Of a DNA stretch of 64,000 bases, positions 7,286-15,729 are shown piece by piece. Source of the stretch: JACVRW01 sp963728155 (GTDB taxonomy: Bacteria; Actinomycetota; Thermoleophilia; Solirubrobacterales; Thermoleophilaceae); assembly GCA_963728155.1 (NCBI GenBank), contig CAVSJF010000007.1:124001-188000 (forward strand), written 5' to 3'. Each line of letters opens with the position of its first letter. The stretch's first letter is position 1. The position numbers were made by a program, and so were the translations under genes. Under the pieces are notes generated by a model. That model did not search any database. It saw only the letters and a list, made by a program, of their open reading frames with translations, and was not told the origin of the DNA.

Positions 7286-9117
7286 CACTTCTTGCCGCGC
7301 GTCTGGATGAACTTGAGCGCCTGGACGTAGAGCAGCGATTGCTTCTTGCGCACGATGTCGGCGTCGCGCAGCGACTCGAGGAACTCCTCGGGGCCGTCGA
7401 AGTCGCGCATCCGGATCTTCACCGACCCGAGCCCCTGGGCCACGTGCGAGTCCGAGCCCGCCCCCGCGACCACGCGGTACTTGGCCGCGAAGCGCGCCGC
7501 CTCTTCGTTGAAGGCCGAGAAGGCCACGCGCGGGTTGAAGACCTCGATGGCGTCGATGTCGCTCACCACGGCGAGCATGTGCTCGTAGTCGGGGACGGAG
7601 TGCATACGGTCGAAGGGATGGGGCACGTAAACCAGCCCCCCCTGGCGCCGGATCTCCGCGATCGTCTCCTGCAGGGTCATCCCGCGCGGGATCTTCTCCT
7701 CGATGAAGAGCCCGATCACCTCGCCCTGGTCGGCCGTCTTGACCTCCTCGGCCACGATCACCTTGATGCCGTTGGCGCGCTCCCGCGCCTCGAGCGCTCC
7801 GGACACCTCGTTGTGGTCGGTGATCGCGATGGCGCCCAGGCCGACCCTCTTCGCGGTGTCGAGGAGGGTGTCCACCGGCGTGGCGCAGTCCGGCGAGTGG
7901 TCGGTGTGCATGTGCAGATCGACGTGGATGAAGTCGCGCTCGCGCAGGCGGTGGCGCTGCGCGCGGTCGCCATCGCCGTGCCGCCGCGCCGCGATCTCCT
8001 CGAACAGCGCCTCGAAGCGATCGGCCGTGCGCGACCATTCGAGCTGCGGGTGCGCCGCTTCGATGCGCTTCGTGTACTGCGCCGCCAGCGCCGGATCGCG
8101 GATCAGCCGCTCGAGCTGAGCGGCGAGGGTGATCGCGTCGCGGGGCTCGAACAGCATGCCGAGGTCGCCCTCCCTCAGGGCCTCCTCGTACTGGGGCAGC
8201 CGCGAGACCACGGGCACGGCCCCGCCGGCCAGGGCGCGCAGCACCAGCTGGGGCGCCGGGGCGGCGCCCGACGACGCAGCGACCGCGATCGTGGCGCGCG
8301 CCAGGTACTGGGCCTCGGACCCGTCGCGGGGGCCGGCCAGGGTCACGTGCTCGCGCAGGCGCCGCGACATGCTGATCGCCGGTGCCGCCGCGGGATCGCG
8401 CAGCCAGATCGTCGCTCGCCAGTCGAGGTCCACCGGCAGCCGGCGAAGGGCGCGCAGGAAGAGGCGCAACGCGCCGCGCTCCTCCTCGCCCGAGAACACG
8501 ATCTCCGGCGTCCCTCCGGTCTGCTCGGCGCGCGGGATCAGGTCCGCGCCCGGCGGGATGACGCGGTAGTCGCCGGGGAAGTAGCGCTCCATCAGGTCGC
8601 GCGTGGCGGCGAAGCTCGCCGTGCGGCCGTCTAGGCGTCCGAACAGGCGCTCGACCACCTTGCGCGCCACCTGTGTGGACACAAAACGCTCGGTGGCCGC
8701 GTGGAAGCTGCCCACGTTCAGCGCACGCGAATGGCGCAGCGCGGCCGATGCCGCGCTGGGGGCGAAGGGCTCGTGCACGTGCACGAAGTCGAGCTCGACG
8801 CGGTCGAGCAGGTCCTCGAGCGTGCGCGAAACGTCCAGCGGCAGCGAGACCGAGCCGCCCCGGCGAAAGGGCAGTGATTGCCCGACCGCCACGACCGTCG
8901 CGCAGCCGGGCTCGGCCCACAGGGCGTCGGGGTCGCCCTCCATCTGCTTGACCATCGCGCGCCCGTCGCGCACGAGCTCACGCGAGTCCGACGGCGCGAC
9001 CACCACCACGCGGTGGCCGCGCGCACAGAGCTCGTCGGACAGCCGCTCGACGAAGCGGTTTACCTCGTGGTGCTGCTCCCAGGGCCAGGGAGTGACCTGC
9101 GCGATCGAGAACGCCAC
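7285..9117 (-). CDS. Family 4 glycosyltransferase fused to a PHP phosphoesterase domain
   Basis: A 610-residue two-domain protein. Residues 1 to about 370 form a GT-B glycosyltransferase of family 4 type (N-terminal SIAQVTPWPWEQHH and RGHRVVVVAP; C-terminal half with LRALAGGAVPVVSRLPQYEEAL, a variant of the nucleotide-sugar-binding region). Residues about 385-600 form a PHP metal-dependent phosphoesterase with HMHTDHSPDC, ITDHNE, PHPFDR and GAGSDSH, all expected His/Asp metal ligands. The gene lies 24 bases after inositol-phosphate synthase and overlaps the UDG-like gene. In Actinobacteria a GT4 enzyme (PimA) glycosylates phosphatidylinositol, so a similar role is plausible. The role of the attached phosphoesterase is unknown. 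Confidence 0.85.
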   Translation of the reverse strand: MAFSIAQVTPWPWEQHHEVNRFVERLSDELCARGHRVVVVAPSDSRELVRDGRAMVKQMEGDPDALWAEPGCATVVAVGQSLPFRRGGSVSLPLDVSRTLEDLLDRVELDFVHVHEPFAPSAASAALRHSRALNVGSFHAATERFVSTQVARKVVERLFGRLDGRTASFAATRDLMERYFPGDYRVIPPGADLIPRAEQTGGTPEIVFSGEEERGALRLFLRALRRLPVDLDWRATIWLRDPAAAPAISMSRRLREHVTLAGPRDGSEAQYLARATIAVAASSGAAPAPQLVLRALAGGAVPVVSRLPQYEEALREGDLGMLFEPRDAITLAAQLERLIRDPALAAQYTKRIEAAHPQLEWSRTADRFEALFEEIAARRHGDGDRAQRHRLRERDFIHVDLHMHTDHSPDCATPVDTLLDTAKRVGLGAIAITDHNEVSGALEARERANGIKVIVAEEVKTADQGEVIGLFIEEKIPRGMTLQETIAEIRRQGGLVYVPHPFDRMHSVPDYEHMLAVVSDIDAIEVFNPRVAFSAFNEEAARFAAKYRVVAGAGSDSHVAQGLGSVKIRMRDFDGPEEFLESLRDADIVRKKQSLLYVQALKFIQTRGKK

Positions 9118-9141
9118 GACAGCGCAGGTTATTCCCAGGTA

Positions 9142-10326
9142 CTAACCGTCCGTCGTCCCGGCCTCCACCCGAACCTTCGCCTTGCCCGGCAGCTTGGGCG
9201 CTCCGGCGTACTCGGCGATGAACGCCTCCGTCAGCTCGCGCGCCTCGTCGTCGGGCACCTGGATGGGCGGCGACTTCATGAGGTAGGAGCTCGGGCCCTC
9301 GAGTGGCCCGCCAAGCCCGTGGTTCAGCGCGAGCTTGCAGCAGCGCACGGCGTCGGTCACGATGCCGGCCGAGTTGGGCGAGTCCCACACCTCGAGCTTC
9401 ATCTCCGCGATCAGGGGAACGTCGCCGAAGGCCTCGCCCTCGAGGCGGATGTGGGCCCACTTGCGGTCGGTCAGCCACGGCACGTAGTCCGAGGGGCCCA
9501 CGTGCACGTCGTCGGCGGGCAGCTCGGTGCCCATGATCGACGTGACGGCCTGGGTCTTGGAGATCTTCTTGGACTCCAGGCGCTCGCGCTCGAGCATGTT
9601 GTAGAAGTCCATGTTGCCGCCCACGTTGAGCTGCGAAGTGCGCTTGAGCTTGACGCCGCGCTCGTGAAAGAGGCGGGCCATGCTGCGGTGGACGATGGTC
9701 GCGCCCACCTGCGACTTGATGTCGTCGCCGACGATGGGCAGGCCCTTCTTGCGGAAGCGCTCGGCCCAGTAGTCCTCCTTGGCGATGAACACTGGGATGC
9801 AGTTGACGAAGCCGCAGCCGGCCTCGAGCACCTGCTCCACGTACCACTTGGTGGCCTGCTCGGAGCCCACCGGGAGGTAGGAGACCACCACGTCGGTCTT
9901 GGTCTCCTTGAGGATCTCGACGATGTCGTCGGTGTTCCCGGGAGCCTTGGTGATCTTCTCCTTCAGGTACTTGCCGAGCCCGTCGTGGGTCATTCCGCGG
10001 TAGACGGGCACGTCCAGGTGGGGAACGTCGGCGAACTTGATGGTGTTGTTCTGGCCGGACCAGATGGCCTCGGACAGGTCCTTGCCCACCTTGTCGGCGT
10101 CGATGTCGAACGCCGCGGTGAATTCGATGTCGCGTACGTGGTAGCCGCCCAGGTCCACGTGCATGAGCCCGGGTACGTCCTGCGTGGGATCGGCGTCTTG
10201 GTAGAACTGCACGCCCTGCACGAAGGACGAGGCGCAGTTGCCCACGCCGACGATGGCCACGCGCACCTTCTCGGTCTGGTAGCGCGACCCGCCGTTGGTC
10301 GGGGAAGAAGAGATGATTTCGGTCAC
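9142..10326 (-). CDS. ino1: Inositol-3-phosphate synthase
   Basis: Converts glucose-6-phosphate to myo-inositol-phosphate with bound NAD, the first step of inositol-lipid synthesis. The 394-residue actinobacterial-length protein shows the NAD-binding motif VAIVGVGNCASS, the DVVVSYLPVGSE region, DDIKSQVGATIVHR with the active-site lysine region, and LNVGGNMDFYNM. GTG 10326 has AGGAGG seven bases upstream, a strong site. It follows the phosphatidyltransferase gene by about 80 bases and precedes the glycosyltransferase-PHP gene by 24, so all are likely one transcript. The leader contains a short inverted repeat (CCTTCC/GGAAGG, 10355-10374) of unknown meaning. Confidence 0.95.
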   Translation of the reverse strand: MTEIISSSPTNGGSRYQTEKVRVAIVGVGNCASSFVQGVQFYQDADPTQDVPGLMHVDLGGYHVRDIEFTAAFDIDADKVGKDLSEAIWSGQNNTIKFADVPHLDVPVYRGMTHDGLGKYLKEKITKAPGNTDDIVEILKETKTDVVVSYLPVGSEQATKWYVEQVLEAGCGFVNCIPVFIAKEDYWAERFRKKGLPIVGDDIKSQVGATIVHRSMARLFHERGVKLKRTSQLNVGGNMDFYNMLERERLESKKISKTQAVTSIMGTELPADDVHVGPSDYVPWLTDRKWAHIRLEGEAFGDVPLIAEMKLEVWDSPNSAGIVTDAVRCCKLALNHGLGGPLEGPSSYLMKSPPIQVPDDEARELTEAFIAEYAGAPKLPGKAKVRVEAGTTDG

Positions 10327-10409
10327 TGCAAAGCCTCCTGCTTCAAGGAAACGACCTTCCCAGGGGCAGGAAGGCCGGTACGAAAAGAACCCCGCGGTGC
10401 CCCTATCCG

Positions 10410-11069
10410 TTACACGGGGGGCGCGACTGAGGCCAGCTGTTTCCGTACGTGGAACACCCGCTGGAAGGTGGTGAATATGGTCAGCGCGGCCATCGCGTAG
10501 ATCGCGGGCTCGAGGAGGTCGAAATCGGGAATGATCTCGCCCGCCGCGAACAACAGGCCGGCAGAGAGTATGACAACGCGCACCGCACGAGAGGCGATTC
10601 CGACCTTGCACTCCACCCCCAGCGCCTCCGCTCGCGCCCGCGTGTAGGACACCATGTAGGAGCCGACGACGGTGAGCACGGTGGCACCCACCGCGGCCTC
10701 GTTCGAGTTCTTGGCGAACCACGTGGCCACGGCGGCCAGCACCACGCCCTCCTCGATGCGATCGAGCGTCGAGTCGAGAAACGCGCCGAACGGGCTGCCC
10801 TTGCCGGACATCCGCGAGTAGCGGCCGTCCATCATGTCGCACAGCGAGCCGAGGATGAAGGCGATCGCTCCCAGGACGAAGTGCTCGGCAACGATGAGGC
10901 CGGCGGCGATCAGGTTCCCGATCAACCCGGTGATCGAGATCGCGTTCGGCGTGAGGCGCGACTCGATCAGGCGGCTGCGCGCGAGCGTGCGCATCTCGGT
11001 GGCCGTCAGGGGCCCGCTGCGCCCGTTGCCGCGCGGGCGCCGGGTTCCCTGGTCGACCGGGTCGCTCAC
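10410..11069 (-). CDS. CDP-alcohol phosphatidyltransferase, probable phosphatidylinositol-phosphate synthase
   Basis: A 219-residue integral membrane enzyme. The CDP-alcohol signature D-x2-D-G-x2-[A/S]-R-x8-9-G-x3-D-x3-D is visible as DMMDGRYSRMSGKG followed by GAFLDSTLD, with Ser at the usual Ala position. Hydrophobic segments lie on both sides. Lying next to inositol-phosphate synthase, it most likely transfers inositol-1-phosphate to CDP-diacylglycerol, giving phosphatidylinositol phosphate as in mycobacteria; this is inference from context. GTG 11069 overlaps the PAP2 stop (GTGA), so the two are probably translationally coupled. Confidence 0.87.
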   Translation of the reverse strand: MSDPVDQGTRRPRGNGRSGPLTATEMRTLARSRLIESRLTPNAISITGLIGNLIAAGLIVAEHFVLGAIAFILGSLCDMMDGRYSRMSGKGSPFGAFLDSTLDRIEEGVVLAAVATWFAKNSNEAAVGATVLTVVGSYMVSYTRARAEALGVECKVGIASRAVRVVILSAGLLFAAGEIIPDFDLLEPAIYAMAALTIFTTFQRVFHVRKQLASVAPPV

Positions 11070-11863
11070 GCCGTGACTCTGGCCGTGCGCCACGCCCACG
11101 CTTCGGGCCGGGCACGAGCGAGGGCGTAGGACGCGGCGGAGGCGGCCGCGGCAGCCACGAGAGCTCCGAGGACCGCGTCCAGCCAGAAGTGATTCGCGGT
11201 GGCCATGACCACGAACGTGACCACCACGGGGTAGACGGCCCACAGGACCTTCAGCACGCGGTTGCGGATCAGGAAGAAGGCCGGGATGGCGATCATCAGG
11301 GCAAACGCCACGTGCATGCTGGGCACGGCCGCGTAGGGGTTGTAGAGCACGTTGGCGCTGTTCTCGGCGCCCTCGCCCACGAAATTGGCCACGGTGTCGG
11401 TGAAGCCCCACTCGGGCATGAAGCGCGGCGGCGCTGTGGGGAAGGCGACGTAGAGCACGAGCGCCAGCCCCATGGCCACCATGAACATGTTGCGCACGTA
11501 GTAGAAGGCGTGGTTGCGCGCGATGTAGAGCCAGATCAGGAACGTGGTCGTGACCACGAAGTGCGAGTTCACGTACATCCAGTTGGCGAACGTGAGCAGC
11601 CACTCCTGACTCTGGGTCCAGGCCTGAAGCCCCGGCTCGAAGAACAGACCCAGCGCACGCTCGATGTCCACGAGACCACGCGCGTTCTCGAAGGCCATGC
11701 CGGCCTGGCCGTCCACGAAGCCTCGGACGATCCGGTACAGGTAGTAGGCCGCCGCGAACAGGGCGAGTTGGCGCAGGGCGTCGAGCCAGCCGTTCGGCAG
11801 CCAGCGGCCGCTGAGGCGCCAAATGCGCGCCCAATGGCGATACAACGAGTGCGAGCCAGGCAC
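11066..11863 (-). CDS. PAP2-superfamily membrane phosphatase/transferase
   Basis: A 265-residue polytopic membrane protein with the PAP2_3-type arrangement: PTAPPRF, then AVPSMHVAFAL with the catalytic His, then ANHFWLDAVLG with the second His and Asp. Five or six membrane segments are visible. This branch includes lipid phosphate phosphatases and inositolphosphotransferases (Aur1-like). It is the first gene of the inositol-lipid operon and overlaps the phosphatidyltransferase gene, making it a candidate for removing the phosphate from phosphatidylinositol phosphate. That substrate is inferred from context only. Confidence 0.83.
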   Translation of the reverse strand: MPGSHSLYRHWARIWRLSGRWLPNGWLDALRQLALFAAAYYLYRIVRGFVDGQAGMAFENARGLVDIERALGLFFEPGLQAWTQSQEWLLTFANWMYVNSHFVVTTTFLIWLYIARNHAFYYVRNMFMVAMGLALVLYVAFPTAPPRFMPEWGFTDTVANFVGEGAENSANVLYNPYAAVPSMHVAFALMIAIPAFFLIRNRVLKVLWAVYPVVVTFVVMATANHFWLDAVLGALVAAAAASAASYALARARPEAWAWRTARVTA

Positions 11864-11921
11864 GCGGGCTAGCCTAGCGCCCGGGGTGTATCGAATCGGC
11901 CCGGCGGGGTAGGTTTATCCG

Positions 11922-12896
11922 ATGAGCACCGCCGTGACCCCCGGCGCCGTTGCGGCGCGAGACGACGTCGAGCCCGTACTCAACGAGACACGCGATCGCA
12001 TCGCCACCGGGATCGTGACCGCCGCGCCGATCCTCGCTCTCGGCCTGGTCGTATGGCAGGTCTGGGGCGACTTCCTGCGCTGGAGCGACGTGATCGTGTT
12101 CGCGATCATGTACCTGGCCACCGGCCTCGGCATCACGGTCGGCTTCCACCGCTACTTCACCCACCGCAGCTTCAAGACGAGCAAGCCGATGCGCGCCACC
12201 CTCGCGGTGCTCGGCTCGGCCGCCATTGAGGGGCCGGTCATCTCCTGGGTCGCCGATCACCGCAAGCACCACACCTTCGCCGACCAGGAGGGCGATCCCC
12301 ACAGCCCCCACGTCGACCACGGGGTGGGCTGGCGGGGTGCGTTCAAGGGACTCATCCACGCTCACGTGGGCTGGCTGTTCATCCACACCCAGCGCGGCCT
12401 ACGCCGGCGCTACGCCCGCGACCTGGTCGACGATCCGATCGTCAACTACGTCGACCGCAAGTTCTTCTTCTGGGCCATTGGCGGGCTCGTGGTCGCCTTC
12501 GCGCTGGGCTGGGCCATCGGCGGCTCGCTGTACGCGGGCCTGACCGGGCTCCTCTGGGGTGGGGCCGTGAGGATGCTGGTGGTGCATCACGTGACCTTCA
12601 GCATCAACTCCCTGTGCCACTTCTTCGGCCGGCGGCGCTTCGAGACCGACGACGAGTCGCGCAACCTGCTCTGGCTCGCCCCGTTCTCGTTCGGCGAGAG
12701 CTGGCACAACAACCACCACGCCTTCCCCACCTCGGCCGAGCACGGGATGCGCAAGTGGGAGATCGACCCATCGGCGCTGCTGATCCGCGGCATGGAGAGG
12801 GTCGGCCTGGTGTGGGACGTGGTCCGCGTGGACCGCGAGCGCCAGGAGAGCCGCAGGGCGCTCCTGGCGGAAGAGCGCGCCGGCGCCGGCGTCTGA
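11922..12896 (+). CDS. Acyl-CoA delta-9-type fatty acid desaturase
   Basis: A 324-residue membrane-bound di-iron desaturase that introduces a double bond into fatty acyl chains. The three histidine boxes are HRYFTH, HRKHH and HNNHH, spaced as in stearoyl-CoA desaturases, with paired hydrophobic segments between (about residues 35-75 and 185-225). It has its own short upstream region and is divergent from the inositol-lipid operon. A bidirectional hairpin lies just after the stop. Confidence 0.92.
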   Translation: MSTAVTPGAVAARDDVEPVLNETRDRIATGIVTAAPILALGLVVWQVWGDFLRWSDVIVFAIMYLATGLGITVGFHRYFTHRSFKTSKPMRATLAVLGSAAIEGPVISWVADHRKHHTFADQEGDPHSPHVDHGVGWRGAFKGLIHAHVGWLFIHTQRGLRRRYARDLVDDPIVNYVDRKFFFWAIGGLVVAFALGWAIGGSLYAGLTGLLWGGAVRMLVVHHVTFSINSLCHFFGRRRFETDDESRNLLWLAPFSFGESWHNNHHAFPTSAEHGMRKWEIDPSALLIRGMERVGLVWDVVRVDRERQESRRALLAEERAGAGV

Positions 12897-12897
12897 A

Positions 12898-12930
12898 CGG
12901 CGAGCGCGCGGTGCGCGCGAGCCCTCGCCG
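12898..12930. terminator. Hairpin between convergent desaturase and cspA genes
   Basis: Outer arms CGGCGAG (12898-12904) and CTCGCCG (12924-12930) enclose an inner GC stem (12905-12910 with 14914-equivalent partner at 12914-12919) and a 3-base loop, with a 4-base bulge on one side. It fills the space between two convergent stop codons, so it probably ends transcription from both sides. No U-tract follows, as is common in GC-rich actinobacteria. Confidence 0.6.
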
Positions 12931-13134
12931 CTAGACGGGGCGCACGCTCACAGCCTTGGGGCCCTTGTCCCCCGGCTGCGACTCGTACTCCACCCGCGCG
13001 CCCTCCGCGAGCGTGCGAAAGCCCTCGCTGTCGATGTCGCTGTGATGCACGAACAGGTCCTTGCCCTGGTCGTCGGGCGTGATGAAGCCGAAGCCCTTGT
13101 CGTCGCTGAACCACTTGACGGTTCCGGTTGCCAC
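12931..13134 (-). CDS. cspA: Cold-shock domain protein (CspA family)
   Basis: A 67-residue single cold-shock domain protein binding single-stranded RNA and DNA. RNP1 (KGFGFI) and RNP2-like (LFVHHSDI) motifs are present, and the protein ends soon after KAVSVRPV, as usual. GTG at 13134 is chosen because GGGAGG lies 4-5 bases upstream and the product then starts ATGTVKWF as in the family; a GTG 12 bases earlier is less likely because it lies before that site. Confidence 0.95.
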   Translation of the reverse strand: MATGTVKWFSDDKGFGFITPDDQGKDLFVHHSDIDSEGFRTLAEGARVEYESQPGDKGPKAVSVRPV

Positions 13135-13202
13135 AGGTCCTCCCACGTTGTCTCGTCCTTTGCGCGCCCCGGCCTATCCGCGGCGGCGAAAAAGCTAGCG
13201 AA

Positions 13203-14912
13203 TCAGTCGCCGCAGCGGCGGCCGCGCGAGAACAGCCGCTCGGGCGAGAATCGGGTGGACAGGCGAACGAAGCCGACCTCGTCGGCGATCACCCGGGTCC
13301 AGGCGCCGTAGGGCTCCACGCAGGCGTTGGGGGCGTACCAGTACGGAGTCCAGCGCACGCGCACGATGGCCTCGCCGGGCCGCTTGACGTCCAGGAGCAC
13401 CTCGTCGGAGTGCAGCTGCTCGGCCACGATGTTGGCGTCGCCCTCGGAGATCACGAGCGGCGTGGGCAGCAGGACCTCGAACACGCGCCATTCGTCGGAC
13501 TTCCAGATCAGGCGCAGATAGGGGAGCCCCGCTTCGATCAGGGCGCGCTCGCGGAAGGAGCTCCTGTCGGGTAGGGCGCTCGGCAGCGCGACGTAGCGCA
13601 CGGCGTTCTCGGCCAGCCAGCTCGCGTAGCTGAGCCGGTCCATCTCGCCCTTGTAGAAGATCGGGTGCAGGCCGGTGTCGAGCTGGCGCAGCCACCCGCG
13701 GGCGAGCGGGGCCTCGAGCGCGATCTCCGAGCTCTCCCAGTGACTGCGCGTGAACGGGATCTCCACCCGGCGCTGATCGATGTTGGGCAGGGTGTAGAGG
13801 AACTGCCGCAGCGGCTCGAAGTAGTCCGACTTCGCCGCCGGGTCCTCGACGTATTTGACCATGTCGCGCACGGGCGCCGCCCACTGCCACACGGCCAAGC
13901 CCAGAAAGCCCACCGCCAGCACCATGGCCGGCCAGCGCCGCTGCCGCAAGATGGGCTGTCCCCACAGCGCGCAGATCATCACCGGGCCGCCGAACAGGGC
14001 GCCCAGCCGAACGGAGTTGCCCCCCATCGGCGTCTCCAGCACCAGAGCCACCGTCGATCCGATCCCGTAGAGGATCAGTCCCCAGCGGAGCGCTCGCTGT
14101 TCGCGCGGGAGGAGGAGCAGCGAGGAGATCACGAAGATCGGAATGGGCACGTATGCGGTGATGGGGAACGGGGCCCAGCCGCCCTCGGGGAAGGCCCAGG
14201 TGAGAAAGGCGGGTGGAACGAAGGCGGCCGCCGCCATCAGCAGGCCCTCCACGCGCTTGGCGCGGTCGCCCCTCGCCGCCAGCGCGACCGCCAGGCCCGC
14301 CATGGTCAAGAACAGTCCGGCCACCGGGCTGCCGAGGGCGCACAGGACCGCGAACACCACCGCCCAGACATAGCGCCGGCGCTGGAGGGCGAGCAGGGCG
14401 GCCAGGCCGAACGCGACTCCGATGGCGAAGGGGAGGCGAGAGGTGAAGAGCAGGGTGGCGGTCCCGACGCCGAACCACACCGCCCCCCAGCGCGCGCTCT
14501 CCTCTCCGAAGGCGCCGCGGGCGAGCGGGCCGAACAGCGCGGCCGAAGCCACCGCGGCGGCTGCGAGCGCGAGCGCCGGCGAGAGCAGCCAGGCGAGTGG
14601 AGGGGAGAGGACCGAGTAGGCCGGCGTGTGGTGGCCGCCGTACCACAGCCCGTTCCAGATCGTGAAGCCCTCCTCTCCGAAGAGGTCGGCCCGGAAAGTG
14701 TGGGCGGCCAGGTCGACCGTGCGCGGCTCCCAGATCAGGTAGACGGCGGCGAAGGCGACCGCGATCGCCACCGGCGCCACCCGCCACCAGTCGACCCGCG
14801 TATGCCAGGACCGCTCGCTCTCAGCCGGCTCGCCGGCGGGCGAGACGGGCGGCACCTGCGATGAAGGGGCACGCGAAGGCGCCGTGACGGCGGCGAGAGC
14901 GGCACGGAGCAC
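13203..14912 (-). CDS. Polytopic membrane protein of unknown function
   Basis: About 569 residues with roughly ten to twelve hydrophobic segments between about residues 40 and 390, and a long soluble C-terminal part of about 170 residues (starting near VEDPAAKSDYFEPLRQ). The extracytoplasmic loop after the first membrane span contains WNGLWYGGHHTPAYSVLSPPLAW. This shape, with a polar motif after the first span, resembles GT-C glycosyltransferases, but no diagnostic acidic motif is certain. The start is uncertain: GTG 14912 keeps the gene clear of the upstream hydrolase but has no clear binding site. It follows the hydrolase on the same strand with about 11 bases between. Confidence 0.6.
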   Translation of the reverse strand: MLRAALAAVTAPSRAPSSQVPPVSPAGEPAESERSWHTRVDWWRVAPVAIAVAFAAVYLIWEPRTVDLAAHTFRADLFGEEGFTIWNGLWYGGHHTPAYSVLSPPLAWLLSPALALAAAAVASAALFGPLARGAFGEESARWGAVWFGVGTATLLFTSRLPFAIGVAFGLAALLALQRRRYVWAVVFAVLCALGSPVAGLFLTMAGLAVALAARGDRAKRVEGLLMAAAAFVPPAFLTWAFPEGGWAPFPITAYVPIPIFVISSLLLLPREQRALRWGLILYGIGSTVALVLETPMGGNSVRLGALFGGPVMICALWGQPILRQRRWPAMVLAVGFLGLAVWQWAAPVRDMVKYVEDPAAKSDYFEPLRQFLYTLPNIDQRRVEIPFTRSHWESSEIALEAPLARGWLRQLDTGLHPIFYKGEMDRLSYASWLAENAVRYVALPSALPDRSSFRERALIEAGLPYLRLIWKSDEWRVFEVLLPTPLVISEGDANIVAEQLHSDEVLLDVKRPGEAIVRVRWTPYWYAPNACVEPYGAWTRVIADEVGFVRLSTRFSPERLFSRGRRCGD

Positions 14913-14923
14913 TGGGCGGGAGG

Positions 14924-15695
14924 CTAGCCGAGAAACTGCTCGACCCGGCGCACGATCTCGGGCCGCTCGACCCAGTTCCAGTGCCCGCCGTCGGTCGACT
15001 CGAGCTCGGTCTCGCCACCGAGCGCCTCCGCGTAGCGCGGTCCGAACTCGGCGGGGATGTAGGGGTCGTCGCTGGGCCAGAGGATCAGCGCGGGGCATCG
15101 CAGCTCGCCGAGGCGCTCCCCGGCCCGGGCCAGCGTCTCGGGCGACGCCGAGCGGTAGAGCTGCAAGATGGCGCGTTGGGTGCCCTGGTCGAAGTGCTCC
15201 CAGGCGCGGTCGGCCACGGCGCGCGGCAGCGACCGGCGCATGCTCCAGCGGGTGGTGAAGCCCATCGCCAGCTCACCCACCAGCGGCGTTCGCCAGGCGC
15301 GGGCCACCCGGTGCCAGCGGTAGCCGGGCAGCAGGGGAACCGTGGAGAACAACACCAAGCGCTCGACCCGCTCGGGAAAGCGCTGGGCGAGCGCGAGGGC
15401 CGCTCCGCCCCAGTCGTTGACGACGAGGGAGAAGCGATCGAGGCCGGCGTGGGCGCAGAAGGCCTCGAGGAAGCTGTCGTACCCGGAGATCGAGTAGTCG
15501 AAGTCTCCGGGTTTGGCCGAATTCCCGAAGCCGGGGAGGTCGGGCGCAACTCCGCCTGTGCGCGCGAGGAATGGCTCCCAGTCCCATGACGCCGTGGGCA
15601 CGCCGTGGACGTAGAGGATCGGGGGCGTCTCCCGCCTGGCGCCAGTGTGTCTCGAGGCCGGCGACCTCGGTGTGGCGCTCGACGATGTCCACCAT
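14924..15695 (-). CDS. Alpha/beta hydrolase with Asp nucleophile, haloalkane dehalogenase/epoxide hydrolase type (frame break near 15630)
   Basis: About 256 residues. Motifs are HGVPTASWDW (oxyanion-hole HGxP), VVNDWGGAALAL with Asp at the nucleophile elbow, WPSDDPY (acid) and GGHWNWVE (catalytic His). Asp instead of Ser with the DWGG context is typical of haloalkane dehalogenases and epoxide hydrolases. The N-terminus (MVDIVERHTEVAGLETHWRQ) is in a different frame from ETPPILYVHG onwards, with one break near 15628-15636 beside a run of G/C. ATG 15695 is taken as the start. It is divergent from endonuclease III. The substrate is unknown. Confidence 0.78.
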
Positions 15696-15729
15696 GGGGT
15701 CATAGCAGCCCGCGTAGCCTTCCCGCCCG

